From Geothrix sp. (GTDB taxonomy: Bacteria; Acidobacteriota; Holophagae; Holophagales; Holophagaceae), in assembly GCF_030219325.1 (NCBI RefSeq), contig NZ_CP126625.1:1972857-2036856 (forward strand): a stretch of 64,000 nucleotides of DNA. The letters are read 5' to 3'. Below are positions 15,020 through 25,100 of the stretch, in pieces. The position numbers and the translations under genes are program-made. The notes under the pieces were generated by a model, which had not been told where the DNA came from, searched no databases, and saw only the letters and a list, made by a program, of their open reading frames with translations. Position 1 is the first letter of the stretch. Each line of letters begins with the position of its first letter.

Positions 15020-15535
15020 ATGCCCGTTTCTGCCGACCTGTCCGCCTTCGCCACCCTGCCCGATGAGGCCCGGCTCTGGCTGCTGGCCCTGACGCACGAC
15101 ACCGAGGCCTCGGTCCTGGCTCCGGAGGTGGAGGCCCTGCTGGGGCGCTGGCGGCACAAGGGGGTGCAGTACCAGGGTGCCTGGGCGCTCCTGGAGCGCC
15201 GCATCCTCGCCGTGGCGGAACCCACCCTCGCCGCCCAGCCTTCCGGCTGTGCCATCGACGGCATGCTGCGCGGCGTGAACCAGCTCACGGCAAAGCTGGG
15301 CTTGGCCCTCGAAGACCCCCAGGCCGTGATCGTGCGGCTGGCGGACGGGGTCCACGCCCTGCCCCGCACCGACCTCGAAGCGCGGCTGGGGGATGGCACC
15401 CTCGACGGCGCCACGCCGGTGCTCGACCTGGCCCTGCTGACCCTCGGCGACCTGCGCCAGGGCCGCTTCGAGCGGCCTCTCGCGGCCACCTGGATCGGGC
15501 GGAAGTACTTGAGGCCTGTCGGCAGTGGCCTGTAG
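15020..15535 (+). CDS. Uncharacterised conserved protein (SGCSID-type family)
   Basis: 171 residues from ATG 15020, 5 nt after GGAG; an in-frame GTG at 15014 overlaps that Shine-Dalgarno. It resembles a family, often misnamed ABC transporter ATPase in Bacteroidetes, with a central SGC(S/A)ID motif (here SGCAIDGMLRGVNQL) after an LWLLAL and WRHKG region. There is no Walker motif, so it is not an ATPase. Function unknown; cytosolic. It is followed by strong hairpins and is divergent from hemH. Confidence 0.72.
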   Translation: MPVSADLSAFATLPDEARLWLLALTHDTEASVLAPEVEALLGRWRHKGVQYQGAWALLERRILAVAEPTLAAQPSGCAIDGMLRGVNQLTAKLGLALEDPQAVIVRLADGVHALPRTDLEARLGDGTLDGATPVLDLALLTLGDLRQGRFERPLAATWIGRKYLRPVGSGL

Positions 15536-15537
15536 CC

Positions 15538-15560
15538 GCGCGGGGCGTTCCGCCCCGCGT
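15538..15560 (+). terminator. GC-rich hairpin after 15535
   Basis: GCGGGGCG-TTC-CGCCCCGC stem just after the stop codon, followed by GTTAAC and not a T-run. Confidence 0.45.
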
Positions 15561-15564
15561 TAAC

Positions 15565-15597
15565 AAAAACATGGCGGCCCGAGGCCGCCATGTTTTT
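15565..15597. terminator. Bidirectional intrinsic terminator
   Basis: A perfect 15-bp stem (AAAAACATGGCGGCC / GGCCGCCATGTTTTT, loop CGA) that gives a U-tract on both strands, between two convergent genes. Confidence 0.9.
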
Positions 15598-15622
15598 GCT
15601 GTCGAAGCGTGGGGAGTAGAGC

Positions 15623-16024
15623 CTAGAAGATCGATTCACCGGGCTTGCGGCGCCAGGCCTCGGAGCGCTTCTGGCCTTCGGCCTTGGGCTTCGCGTCCTT
15701 GGCGGCGGCCAGGGTCTGCAGCAGGGAGCCGCCCAGCAGGGAGGCCACGTTCTTGGCCAGGGCCGGCGCGGCGGGCACCACGGGGGCGCTCACGGGGCCG
15801 GAGGCGGATTCCTCGGCGGGAGCGGCCTTCGCGGTGATCTCCTTCAGGCGCTTCTCGTACCAGACCTTCCGCTTGGGATCGATGACCCGGATGTTCCCGG
15901 CCTTCTCACCCTTCTTGAGAACCTTCGGCTTCGGCTTTTCACGGTCTTCCCGCAACACGGAATCAGGCTTTGCGGCTTCTTCGAGGATCTTCGCCAGGTT
16001 GCCAAGGCCACGCAGGTTCATCAT
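15623..16024 (-). CDS. Hypothetical basic protein, 133 aa
   Basis: Start chosen at the ATG-ATG pair (16024); an earlier GTG at 16051 is possible. The N terminus is a helix (MNLRGLGNLAKILEEAA), then a Lys-rich segment (KPKPKVLKKGEKAGN), an IRVIDPKRKVWYEKRL motif, and an Ala/Pro-rich low-complexity tail ending RRKPGESIF. It is probably partly disordered and may bind nucleic acid. No family recognised. Confidence 0.6.
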   Translation of the reverse strand: MMNLRGLGNLAKILEEAAKPDSVLREDREKPKPKVLKKGEKAGNIRVIDPKRKVWYEKRLKEITAKAAPAEESASGPVSAPVVPAAPALAKNVASLLGGSLLQTLAAAKDAKPKAEGQKRSEAWRRKPGESIF

Positions 16025-16162
16025 GTGCGGTTGTTTCTCCAGAGGGGCCACGGGCCACCGCTCACCAGACTAACGGGAAGTGCTTCATCTACATAGTGAT
16101 TTTAGGCACGAGGCGGGGTTTTTCCCGGGCCGTGACGCTGGCGATCCTGGGACACTGGCCCC

Positions 16163-17011
16163 ATGGCGACCTCGACCACTGCCCTGAAGGCCCGCCTGGA
16201 CGGCCTCTGCGTCCGCTACGACACCGCCGGGGCCCTCGGGAGCGACCCCCTCAGCGTCGTCCTCGCCTACGAGTCCCCCCTGGACCGGGAGGTGGCCGCC
16301 TTCGTGGCCGCCCACCTGGCCTATGGGCGGGTGGAGCCCATGATCCGGGCCGTGAAGGGCGTCCTGGCACCCCTGGGCGCCCGGCCAGCCGACTGGCTGC
16401 GGGAACGCAGCGTCACGGCCGCCCGGAAGGGGCTCACCCGCGCCCTGGCGGACTGGACCTGGCGCTTCCACACGGGCCCGGACCTGGCGGCCTGGCTGCT
16501 GGCATGGAAGCAGCTGGATGCGGAAACCGGGGCGGGCCTGGAGGCCCAGCTCCTGCCTCGCCCAGGGGAACAGCCGGACGAGGCCCTCTCCCGCCTGGTG
16601 CAGCGGCTCCGCGTGGAGCTACCGGCCTCGTACGGGGCCCGGTTCTCCCTGCCTGATCCCCTGGAAGGGGCCGCCTGCAAGCGCTGGCGCATGTTCCTGC
16701 GCTGGATGGTGCGCACCAGCTGGCCCGATCTCGGCCTCTGGACCCGCTACCCCGCCCACGGGCTGGTCATCCCCCTGGATACCCACGTGGCCCGCGTGTC
16801 GCGGTTCATCGGCCTCAGCCGTCGCGCCACCCCGGACGGGAAGATGGCCAAGGAGATCACCGAGGCCCTGCGCCGCCTCGATCCCGCCGATCCCCTGCGC
16901 TACGACTTCGCCCTCAGCCACCTGGGCATCCTGGGCGACTGCCCGGGCGTGCGCAAACGCAGCACCTGTGCAGCGTGTCCGTTGTATTCGGTGTGCCGGG
17001 CAGGCTCCTAG
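16163..17011 (+). CDS. TIGR02757 family protein (DUF2400)
   Basis: 282 residues matching TIGR02757: HLAYGRVEPMIRAVKGVL near 50-66, KRWRMFLRWMVR near 175, the IPLDTHV signature near 207 and a C-terminal Cys-rich segment (CPGVRKRSTCAACPLYSVC) that resembles the Fe-S-binding tail of DNA glycosylases of the HhH superfamily. The biochemical role is not established; the HhH-glycosylase resemblance suggests DNA repair (inference). Its stop overlaps the convergent VOC gene by 4 bp. Confidence 0.82.
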   Translation: MATSTTALKARLDGLCVRYDTAGALGSDPLSVVLAYESPLDREVAAFVAAHLAYGRVEPMIRAVKGVLAPLGARPADWLRERSVTAARKGLTRALADWTWRFHTGPDLAAWLLAWKQLDAETGAGLEAQLLPRPGEQPDEALSRLVQRLRVELPASYGARFSLPDPLEGAACKRWRMFLRWMVRTSWPDLGLWTRYPAHGLVIPLDTHVARVSRFIGLSRRATPDGKMAKEITEALRRLDPADPLRYDFALSHLGILGDCPGVRKRSTCAACPLYSVCRAGS

Positions 17012-17469
17012 GCCTCCTCGTAGGCCTTCTCCAGCGCGGCCACGTCCAGCTTCACCATCTCCATCATCGCTGCCATGACCCCCTGGACCTTCCTGGGGTT
17101 CGGGTCGGCGATCAGCTCCATGAAGCGCCGGGGGACGATCTGCCAAGTGACACCGAAGGGATCGGTGATCCAGCCGCACTGGGACGGCGTGGCTCCCGCA
17201 GCGATGAGCCGGTCCCAGTACCGGTCGACCTCGGCCTGATCCTCGCAATCCACGAAGAGCGAGAAGCCCTGCGAGAACGTGAAGTACGGCCCGCCGTTGT
17301 AGCCCATGAAGGCCTGGCCGCCGACGACGAACTGGGCCGCGGTGACAGGACCGTCCGAACCCGCGCGGGACAGCTGCCGGACCTCTGAATCCGGGAAGGT
17401 GGCGGTGTAGAACGCGATCGCAGCCTCGAGCTGATCGTTGAACATCAGGAAGGGGGTCACCTTGGTCAT
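17008..17469 (-). CDS. VOC-family (PhnB/3-dmu-9 methyltransferase-like) protein
   Basis: 153 residues with the VOC/glyoxalase fold: KVTPFLMFNDQLEAAIAFY start, AQFVVGGQAFMGYNGG strand and hairpin, FSLFVDCEDQAEVDRYWDRL repeat unit and ITDPFGVTWQIVP end. This is the PhnB-like subgroup often annotated as 3-demethylubiquinone methyltransferase-like, although it has no SAM-binding domain. Substrate unknown. Confidence 0.85.
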   Translation of the reverse strand: MTKVTPFLMFNDQLEAAIAFYTATFPDSEVRQLSRAGSDGPVTAAQFVVGGQAFMGYNGGPYFTFSQGFSLFVDCEDQAEVDRYWDRLIAAGATPSQCGWITDPFGVTWQIVPRRFMELIADPNPRKVQGVMAAMMEMVKLDVAALEKAYEEA

Positions 17470-17482
17470 CGTCGGCTCCTGT

Positions 17483-17638
17483 TCATTCCCAGCTCCGGCG
17501 GGGCGGTCGCGGCCACCCCGGTTTCCGGACTGAGGCAGGGAAGTCCACTCCGGGGCCAGGGGGCACCCAGAGCAGGTTGGTCGGAAGGGGGTGGTGCCAG
17601 GCCAATCGGGTCCATGACTGGAAGGCTAGGTGCACCAT
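17483..17638 (-). pseudogene. DUF2071-like N-terminal remnant
   Basis: A 51-codon ORF starting after AGGG reads FQSWTRLAWHHPLPTNLL then VPPGPGVDF, close to the first ~35 residues of DUF2071 proteins (WxxLxFxHWP...LxxLxPPGLxLD). The usual ~200 following residues are missing, as if the gene was cut off at its 5' end next to the VOC gene. The similarity is short, so the call is tentative. Confidence 0.35.
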
Positions 17639-17702
17639 TCGCCCTGTCGAGCCCCCGCTGGGGTGGATTCTCGAATCCGCGGGCCAGGAATCGACACGAT
17701 CG

Positions 17703-17765
17703 GCCGCTCCCTGCCGGGCGATCTCCTCAACCACGAATCCGCTGCGCGGCCTCGTGGGCTGCGGC
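17703..17765. repeat. 63-bp direct repeat, copy 1
   Basis: Identical over 63 bp to 18022-18084 (begins GCCGCTCCCTGCCGGGCG, ends GTGGGCTGCGGC). It lies beside structured hairpins in each case. Confidence 0.88.
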
Positions 17766-17766
17766 C

Positions 17767-17823
17767 CTCCATGGATCGGCTCGCGGAGCGAGCCTCCCAC
17801 TCGCTCCGCTCGTGGACATGGAG
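17767..17823. repeat. Branched hairpin element A
   Basis: Outer stem CTCCATG/CATGGAG encloses two arms: GGCTCGC-GGA-GCGAGCC (perfect 7 bp) and CCAC...GTGG. Same three-way layout as the two elements at 17829 and 18089 but different sequence. Confidence 0.6.
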
Positions 17824-17828
17824 CCTCC

Positions 17829-17888
17829 CTTTTGCTGGCCAACGCTGCCCCGCAGCGTCGGCCACGCGCTACGCGCTCCATGCAAAAG
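17829..17888. repeat. Three-way-junction element B, copy 1
   Basis: Outer stem CTTTTGC/GCAAAAG; arm 1 GGCCAACGCTGC-CCC-GCAGCGTCGGCC; arm 2 CGCG-CTA-CGCG. Followed by GGGCCGGGCTGACCA (17891-17905), a copy of the ffs 3' tail region. Confidence 0.75.
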
Positions 17889-17919
17889 AAGGGCCGGGCT
17901 GACCATGTGCGCGACCAAA

Positions 17920-17967
17920 GTGGGTCGCGGAGCAGAGCCCGGGGGGCTCTGCGGAGCGGGGACCCAC
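17920..17967. repeat. Nested hairpin element
   Basis: Outer stem GTGGGTC/GACCCAC around a perfect 9-bp inner hairpin GCAGAGCCC-GGG-GGGCTCTGC. Confidence 0.7.
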
Positions 17968-18021
17968 TGGGAGCGCAGGCCAGTGCCGATTCGCCCAGCC
18001 AAGCCGAAGGCGCCGCGATCA

Positions 18022-18084
18022 GCCGCTCCCTGCCGGGCGATCTCCTCAACCACGAATCCGCTGCGCGGCCTCGTGGGCTGCGGC
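18022..18084. repeat. 63-bp direct repeat, copy 2
   Basis: Second exact copy of the repeat at 17703-17765, here only 4 bp from a three-way-junction element. Confidence 0.88.
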
Positions 18085-18088
18085 GATT

Positions 18089-18152
18089 CCTTTTACTGTC
18101 GAACGCGGCATTTAGCCGCGTCCGACTCGCGCTTCGCGCTTGACGTAAAAGG
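18089..18152. repeat. Three-way-junction element B, copy 2
   Basis: Outer stem CCTTTTAC/GTAAAAGG; arm 1 GTCGAACGCGGC-ATTTA-GCCGCGTCCGAC; arm 2 CGCG-CTT-CGCG. Paired positions differ from copy 1 in compensated ways. It lies directly downstream of the SRP RNA on the minus strand. Confidence 0.75.
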
Positions 18153-18154
18153 AG

Positions 18155-18265
18155 GGGCCGGGCTGACCACGGCACTCGGGGGAACGACTTAGGGCTGCTT
18201 CTTCCGACCTGACCCGGTTCATCGCACCCCGATGCATGGGGCCCGGCTTGAAATCAGCCTAGCCG
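18155..18265 (-). ncRNA. ffs: Signal recognition particle RNA (4.5S, small type)
   Basis: The minus strand reads GGGTCAGGTCGGAAGAAGCAGCCC (split here: GGGTCAGGTCGG at the 5' side of the apical domain, AAGAAGCAGCCC at the other), the conserved Ffh-binding loops of bacterial SRP RNA, followed by the usual GAGTGCCGTGGTCAGCC tail. The 3' GTCAGCC pairs with GGCTGAT near 18253-18259 to close the stem. About 110 nt. Ends are estimated from this pairing. No clear promoter was found upstream. Confidence 0.88.
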
Positions 18266-18376
18266 CGATGACCCCGCGCACACCAGCGGAAGGGAATGGC
18301 GCAAGCGGGCATCCCTGCTCAAAGTCCCTGATTTCCGGGGTCTTTTTAAACGATGGAAAAATCCGGTTACCACCCC

Positions 18377-18405
18377 TTGACACCCCTACATCTTGGGGCC
18401 ATCCT
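18377..18405 (+). promoter_or_regulatory. Possible nrdJ promoter with NrdR-like box
   Basis: TTGACA (18377-18382) is followed by the palindrome CCCC-TACATCTT-GGGG (18383-18398), which resembles the 16-bp NrdR box (ACACWATATHTTGTGT type) with a GC-rich edge, placed where it would block the -35/-10 spacer. The -10 (CATCCT at 18400) is poor. I see no second box about 30 bp away and no cobalamin riboswitch in the 265-bp leader. Confidence 0.4.
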
Positions 18406-18532
18406 TTTCTCCCGGCACAACCCATAGAGGTTACCTCGAAGTCCCCCACCCCCCGGGGAGGGCTTTGTACGCCTCGCGGAAAAGCCATGTCTTTCGATCC
18501 GTCCTTCTCCACCCACTGCGCAGGACAGCCAC

Positions 18533-21500
18533 ATGAAGATTGCCCGCCATTTCACCAAGGCAGGTCACGATCCCCTGGAAGGAATTCCCTTCGTCCCGCG
18601 CACCAGCCGCATCTCCAAGCTCGACGGCACCGTGGTGTTCGAGGCCAAGGACGTGATGGTGCCCGAGACCTGGTCCCAGGTGGCCGTGGACATCCTGGCC
18701 CAGAAGTATTTCCGCCGGAAGGGCATCGACGCCCAGAACAATGGCGAGAAGGACGCGCGGCAGGTGTTCCACCGGCTGGCCGGCTGCTGGCGCCACTGGG
18801 GCGAGACGCACCACTACTTCGACACCACCGAGGACGCGCAGGCCTTCTGCGACGAGCTCACCTACATGCTCGCCAACCAGATGTGCGCGCCCAACTCGCC
18901 GCAGTGGTTCAACACGGGCCTGCACTACGCCTACGGCATCAGCGGACCGGCCCAGGGCCACAGCTTCGTCAATCCCGTCACCGGCGGGCTCGAGAAGTCC
19001 ACCTCGGCCTATGAGCGCCCCCAGCCCCATGCCTGCTTCATCCAGAGCGTGGCCGACGACCTCGTGAATGAGGGCGGCATCATGGACCTGTGGACCCGCG
19101 AGGCGCGCATCTTCAAGTACGGCTCCGGCACGGGCACCAACTTCTCCAAGGTGCGCGGCTCCGAGGAACCGCTGTCGGGCGGCGGCCGCAGCTCGGGCCT
19201 CATGAGCTTCCTGGCCGTGGGCGACCGCGCCGCCGGCGCCATCAAGAGCGGCGGCACCACGCGCCGCGCCGCCAAGATGGTCTGCCTCGACCTGGACCAC
19301 CCCGACATCGAGGCCTTCATCGACTGGAAGGTCACCGAGGAACGCAAGGTGGCCATGATGGCCGCCGGCAGCGCCGTGGTGCGCCGCCACTGGGATGCCA
19401 TCTGCAAGTCCGTGGAGGGCTCCACCACCAAGGATGCCGATCCCAAGACCAACGAGGCCCTGCGCAAGGCCCTGGCCCGCGCCAAGCGCGAGGGCGTGCC
19501 CGCCGCATTCCTCACCCAGTGCCTGGGCCGCCTGGCCGAGGGCGACTTCGCCCGCGATCTCGAGGGCTACGACACCTCCTGGGATGGCGAAGGCTACCTC
19601 ACCGTGGGCGGCATGAACTCCAACAACTCGGTGCGCGTGCCCGATCCCTTCATGCGCGCCCTGGAGATGGATGGCGACTGGGAGCTGAAGCGTCGCATCG
19701 ACGGCAAGACCAGCAAAAAGCTCCGCGCCAAGGACCTCTGGGAGAAGGTGAACCGCGCCGCCTGGGCCTGCGCCGATCCCGGCATCCAGTTCAACACCAC
19801 CATCAACGACTGGCACACCTGCCCCGAGGACGGCCCCATCAACGCGAGCAATCCCTGCTCCGAGTACATGTTCCTGGATGACACGGCCTGCAACCTGGCC
19901 TCCCTGAACCTGTGCACCTTCCTCACCGAGGACGGCGGCTTCGACCTGGTGGGCTACCGCCACGCCATCCGCCTCTGGACGGTGGTGCTCGAAGTCAGCG
20001 TGCTCATGGCCCAGTTCCCCAGCGAGGCCATCGCGCAGCTCAGCTACGACTTCCGCACCCTGGGCCTAGGCTACGCCAACCTGGGCGCCATGCTCATGCG
20101 CATGGGCATCCCCTACGACAGCGTCGAGGGCACCCAGTGGTGCGCGGCCCTCACCGCCATCCTCACGGGCGACGCCTACGCCGCCAGCGCCGAGATGGCG
20201 CGGGAGCTGGGGCCCTTCCCCGGCTACCAGCGCAACGCCGACCACATGCTGCGGGTCGTCCGCAACCACCGCCGCGCCGCCTACAACGCCCCGGCCTCGG
20301 AGTACGAGCAGCTCTCCATCCGCCCCCAGGGCCTGCATGGCGCCGGCGTGCCCAAGCGCATCGTCGAGGCCGCCCGCGAGAGCTGGGACACGGCGCTCAC
20401 CTACGGCGAGCAGTGGGGCTTCCGCAACGCCCAGGTGACGGTGCTGGCCCCCACGGGCACCATCGGCCTGCTCATGGATTGCGACACCACCGGCGTCGAG
20501 CCCGACTTCGCCCTGGTGAAGTTCAAGAAGCTGGCCGGCGGCGGCTACTTCAAGCTGGTGAACCGCGCCATCCCCGAGGCCCTGGCGCGCCTGGGCTACA
20601 GCCCGAAGCAGATCCAGGAGATCGAGCGGCACGTGGTGGGCTGGCTGCAGATCACCGACGAGACGCCCGGCATCACCCGCAGCATGCTCAAGGGCAACGG
20701 CTGGGCCGACGAGGAGATCGCCCTGGTGGAGCAGAAGCTCCCCACCGCCTTCGATCCCGCCTATGCCATCGACGTGGATCGCCTGAAGAAGGACTTCAGC
20801 TCCGAGCAGGTGGAGGCCTTCCTGCTTGGCCTCAGCGGCTCCATGACCGTGGAGGGCGCGCCCCACCTCAAGGATGAGCACCTGCCCATCTTCGACTGCG
20901 CCAACCGCTGCGGCCGCACGGGCCGGCGCTACATCGCCCCCATGGGCCACCTGCGCATGATGGGCGCGGCCCAGCCCTTCCTCAGCGGCGCCATCAGCAA
21001 GACCATCAACCTGCCTGCGGAAGCCACCGTGAACGAGATCGGCGGCATCTACGAGGCCAGCTGGCAGCTCATGCTGAAGGCCGTGGCTCTCTACCGCGAC
21101 GGCTCGAAGATGAGCCAGGCCATGGCCACCAACCTCGACCTGCTGGACGGTGCCGACACGCTCATGGACGACCAGGCCACCGCCGCGGAGAAGACGCCCG
21201 CCGTGGCCCAGGCCCTCACGAACCAGCTGGTGCGCACCTACCGGCGCCGCATGCCCAACCGCCGCGGCGGCTACACCCAGGCCGTGAGCGTGGGCGGCAC
21301 CAAGATCTACCTCCGCACCGGCGAATACGAGGACGGCAGCCTCGGCGAGATCTTCCTCGACATCCACCGGGAAGGCGCCGCCCTGCGCGCCATCCTCAAC
21401 TGCTTCGCCATCGCCGTGAGCATGGGCCTGCAGCACGGGGTGCCCCTGGAAGAGTTCTGTGATGCCTTCCTGTTCACCCGCTTCGAGCCGGGCGGCATGG

Positions 21501-21931
21501 TCATGGGCAGCGACACCATCAAGATGAGCACCAGCCTCATCGACTTCGTCTTCCGCGAGCTGGCCATCAGCTACCTGGGCCGCTACGACCTGGCCCACGT
21601 GGACGCCGACCAGGTGGTGAACCCCACCACGGGGCTGCGGCCCAGCAGCCAGGCCCCCGGCCTCGCCGCCGCCATGCCCAGCCTGCCCACGGGCACGCCC
21701 CTGCCCTTCCCCGAGACCACGGGCACCGGCGCCCCGTCCAGCCCCGCCCCGGCACTCGAGCCCGTGCTCGTCGCCGTCTCCGGCGCCAGGACCGCGGTCA
21801 GCGCCGCCCAGGCCGCCCGCGAGAAGGGCTACACCGGCGATCCCTGCCCCGAGTGCGGCCACCTCACCCTGGTGCGCAACGGCGCCTGCATGAAGTGCCA
21901 GACCTGCGGGGCCACCACGGGCTGCAGCTAG
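18533..21931 (+). CDS. nrdJ: Adenosylcobalamin-dependent ribonucleotide reductase (class II)
   Basis: 1132 residues; reduces ribonucleotides to deoxyribonucleotides using B12 and works with or without oxygen. Visible features: substrate-binding [12 protein letters not shown] region near 121, catalytic loop [21 protein letters not shown] split as NPCSE (about 439-443) and CNLASLNL, the phosphate/base loop [11 protein letters not shown] near 638, and a C-terminal zinc-finger-like CPECGHLTL...CMKCQTCG that supplies the redox-active cysteines. Start at ATG 18533 after AGGA. Followed by a terminator; no nrdR or thioredoxin gene is adjacent. Confidence 0.95.
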   Translation: MKIARHFTKAGHDPLEGIPFVPRTSRISKLDGTVVFEAKDVMVPETWSQVAVDILAQKYFRRKGIDAQNNGEKDARQVFHRLAGCWRHWGETHHYFDTTEDAQAFCDELTYMLANQMCAPNSPQWFNTGLHYAYGISGPAQGHSFVNPVTGGLEKSTSAYERPQPHACFIQSVADDLVNEGGIMDLWTREARIFKYGSGTGTNFSKVRGSEEPLSGGGRSSGLMSFLAVGDRAAGAIKSGGTTRRAAKMVCLDLDHPDIEAFIDWKVTEERKVAMMAAGSAVVRRHWDAICKSVEGSTTKDADPKTNEALRKALARAKREGVPAAFLTQCLGRLAEGDFARDLEGYDTSWDGEGYLTVGGMNSNNSVRVPDPFMRALEMDGDWELKRRIDGKTSKKLRAKDLWEKVNRAAWACADPGIQFNTTINDWHTCPEDGPINASNPCSEYMFLDDTACNLASLNLCTFLTEDGGFDLVGYRHAIRLWTVVLEVSVLMAQFPSEAIAQLSYDFRTLGLGYANLGAMLMRMGIPYDSVEGTQWCAALTAILTGDAYAASAEMARELGPFPGYQRNADHMLRVVRNHRRAAYNAPASEYEQLSIRPQGLHGAGVPKRIVEAARESWDTALTYGEQWGFRNAQVTVLAPTGTIGLLMDCDTTGVEPDFALVKFKKLAGGGYFKLVNRAIPEALARLGYSPKQIQEIERHVVGWLQITDETPGITRSMLKGNGWADEEIALVEQKLPTAFDPAYAIDVDRLKKDFSSEQVEAFLLGLSGSMTVEGAPHLKDEHLPIFDCANRCGRTGRRYIAPMGHLRMMGAAQPFLSGAISKTINLPAEATVNEIGGIYEASWQLMLKAVALYRDGSKMSQAMATNLDLLDGADTLMDDQATAAEKTPAVAQALTNQLVRTYRRRMPNRRGGYTQAVSVGGTKIYLRTGEYEDGSLGEIFLDIHREGAALRAILNCFAIAVSMGLQHGVPLEEFCDAFLFTRFEPGGMVMGSDTIKMSTSLIDFVFRELAISYLGRYDLAHVDADQVVNPTTGLRPSSQAPGLAAAMPSLPTGTPLPFPETTGTGAPSSPAPALEPVLVAVSGARTAVSAAQAAREKGYTGDPCPECGHLTLVRNGACMKCQTCGATTGCS

Positions 21932-21952
21932 TCAACACACCCGACCCAAGGC

Positions 21953-21978
21953 AGAGGGCGGGAGCAATCCCGCCCTCT
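21953..21978 (+). terminator. Terminator after nrdJ
   Basis: Perfect 11-bp stem AGAGGGCGGGA / TCCCGCCCTCT with a 4-nt loop, then GTGTTTC. Confidence 0.75.
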
Positions 21979-22118
21979 GTGTTTCAGCCTTGGGCATTCG
22001 CGTTTGCCCGTGGTCGCGCCAGCTTTCCCGCCGCAAGAGACCTTCATACCCGATCCTCTCGCCCCCGCCACCCTCGACCTGGCCGGGCGATTTCGTCCGG
22101 GTCAGCTGACCGCCCCCC

Positions 22119-25100
22119 TCAACACTGGATCTCCAACTTGCAGATCCGGAGCTCATGGTGGGAGTGCCCTTCGGTGTGGATCGTGAGCCGCAGCCCCTCC
22201 TTGCAGGCCCGGAGCACGATCGCCTCGACACCGCGGTGGCGGCAGTGGAAGGTCTGGCTGCCGCAGCAGTCGGCCAGCACGAATCCCTCGAAATCGCCGA
22301 AGCAGTCGAAGCACACTTTGCAGACCTTGCCGGTATAGGTGTGTTCGGTTTCCTTCCCCGGCTGCTTGACGGGAACGCCCGTGGGGGAGGGGAGCACGCC
22401 CTTGGAATCGCCACCGAGGCCATCCACGCGGGCCGAGATGTAGGTGATGTACCGTTCAAGCACCGGATACCAGCGACTGGACGGGGCCATCTGGAGGAGC
22501 CGCCACTTCATGATGGCCAGCGTGTTCTCCTCCGGGCGCAGCATGACTTCGGCGGTGGTGACGGGGATCTTCACGGAGAAGGTGCCCACCACGTAGCGCC
22601 AGCTGCGGGGCTGGACCGAATCCTGCCCAGGCTTCACCTCGGGGTGTCGGCCGGTCTTCAGCTTCGCGCCCTTGGCATCCTCCTCCAGGCTTGCGGGCAT
22701 GGAGTGGGTCCGGAGGTTGATCTGGGGGTCTTCTCGGGTGGTGATCCTGCGCACCACCACATCGAATTCCTGCCCGGTCACCACCGTGGTCGGGAGGTCC
22801 ACCGTGAACAATCCCGCGAAGTTTTCGGTTCCACCGGCCGGGATCGGCACGTAGGTCACGCCTCCCGTGACCTTGCATTGGAGGGTGTGGCTGTCCGAGG
22901 CGGAGAGCGTGTGCGTGCTGTACAGCTGGGCCGCGAGGGCCACCACGTCGGAGGCCTGGACCTGTGGCCAGTAGATGGAGGCTACACTGCCCACCGGGAT
23001 GCCGCCCCAGTCGATCATCAGCTCGTCCGGCCGCGAGGCGAATCCCACGGCCCCGCTGGGACGCAAGTCGAAGGTCTGCGGGATGCGATGGGTCGAGGCG
23101 GGACCGGGGTTGTCGGAGCGCGTGACCTGGAGGTTCCGCTGGGCCAGCTTGTCCGTGTTCTCGGGGCTGGCGCCGGGGATGACCGGGGCATCGTCATCGG
23201 CGATCTGGGCGACGATGCAGTGGTGGGTGCCATTCAGCCAGGCCTGGAGCGGTTTCCCGTCGATCACGTAGCCGGTGTCGTAGAGGTTGAGGAAGCAGCC
23301 GTAGTAGGCCCAGACGCTGTCCTGCCCGGCGGGCACGGTCGGGATCTCGATGTCGCGGATGTTGGCGCCGCCCGTTCCGTAGTCGGTATTCGCGTTGAGG
23401 TTCCCACTGGCGAAGCAGGGAAGCGTGTGGTGGTCCGTGCCCACCAGGGGCGAACCCGGCAGGCCCTTGCCATCCGGCGTGAAGGGATAGGTGGAGCCGG
23501 TCTGGTAGTCCGTGTCGGCGGTCTCGGTGGACCAGAGCCGGAAGAAGACCCGCACCCCCGATGCCTTGCCCGTGGATCCCGCCGTGCCCCGCAGCCGCAC
23601 CCGGGCCAGGGCGAAGTTGTAGTTGTTGTAGATCGAGAAAATGGGCGGGAAGCCACCCCCGAGTTCCACCGTGAGAGGGGTCACGGAGGAGTCGCCATCC
23701 AGCGCATTCCCCGGCTGGGGGATGACGCCGGAGGCGAACGGATCGTTCGAGCCATCCGTGAAGTGGTTGGCGGGATTGTTGAGCCAGGCCAACAGGTTCT
23801 GGATGTAGCTGTAGGCCCCCGCCACGCTGTCGGTGGCGAAGGTGGGCCCCCCGGCCACGGGGGTGGGGTTCTTGCCCGGGATGGCCGTGAAGACCCGCAG
23901 ATCCTGGCTCAGGTAGAACACGTTGTTGTGGGCCGGGTCGATGTTGGTGAAGTAGGGATCCGCGCCGGCCAGCAGCTCGAACTGGGTCGAGGTGTTCGAG
24001 CCCGGGACCTTGGTTCCGCCCGCGGCAAGCCAGGCATCGAGTTCGAAGGTCAGGCTTCCCGTTCCCGGGAAGTGGGTCAGGGCCTGGCTGGTGAACTGGA
24101 TGTCGAAGGGGATCCGGATGCGCTGGGGCGCCTGGGGATTGGCCGCGTTCTCGAAATCGATGTCCGGATTCTGCGAGATCGTAATGCCCGAGAGCCCGGC
24201 GAAGGGCCCAGTGGGTGCGGGGATGGCCACCCCCAGGGCATTGAAGGAGTTCTTGCTGAAGCCTTCCACCACCAGCCAGAAGGCCTTGGGCCAGTTCCCC
24301 CCGCTGGTGTTGATCACATCCTGGACCTCGTCCTTGCCGAAGGTGTTCTTGTTCATCCAGAAGGACAGCAGCCCGAGGGGGAAGGGATTGTCGACGACCG
24401 GACCGGGGATGGCCGCGGTGCCAGAGGAGGGATAGGTGTGCTCCAGCAGGGCCGAGAAGAAGGGATAGGGATCGCCGGCATCGCCCGTCAAGGTGCGATA
24501 GGTGGTCGCGAGGTTGGAAGCCCCGGCGGCGAGGATCTGGTTGATGCTGAAGCCCAGCTGCGTGTTCAGGTAGTAGATGAAGGCGAGGGCGCAGCCGAAG
24601 CTCGGGATGTCCGTGTCAGTGGCCTTGGTCTGGTTGACCCAGTCCTGGCGGGGCTGCTTGTTCAGCCACTGGTCCACCCATGAGCCGTAGTAGTTGTAGT
24701 GGCCGGTCTGGAAGCGCACGATGCCGCAGTACTGGGACAGGCCCTCGCCGCTGCTGTCGCCGGCATTCCATTTCCCGCTGGAGAGGGACATCAGGATCTC
24801 GACCCACTCGTTCATGAACACCATCTCGACGCGCCCAGCGGCGGCGCTCGCGGTGCCAGGAATGTTCTGCGCATCCAGGTTGATCGCGCTGCCGTAGCCA
24901 CTGTTGTTCGCGCCCGGGAAACTGATGCCGGTGGGGGTCGTCGTGTCGCCCAGGTTGAGGTTCACCACCTGCCGGTGGCCCGTGCCGAATTTTCCTCCGG
25001 GCGTATTGAACCACCCGGTGGTGACGGTGAACTCGGTCTCGATGACCGAGAGCAGGGCGTTGGCATTGGCGATCACGGTCGCCTGGTTGGGCAGGGTGTC

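Noticed and set aside
17483-18175. 230-residue minus-strand ORF
   Set aside because: Most of it translates the structured repeats and the ffs tail; only the last ~51 codons resemble a protein.
18266-18532. Cobalamin riboswitch before nrdJ
   Set aside because: No B12-box-like sequence is visible in the leader.
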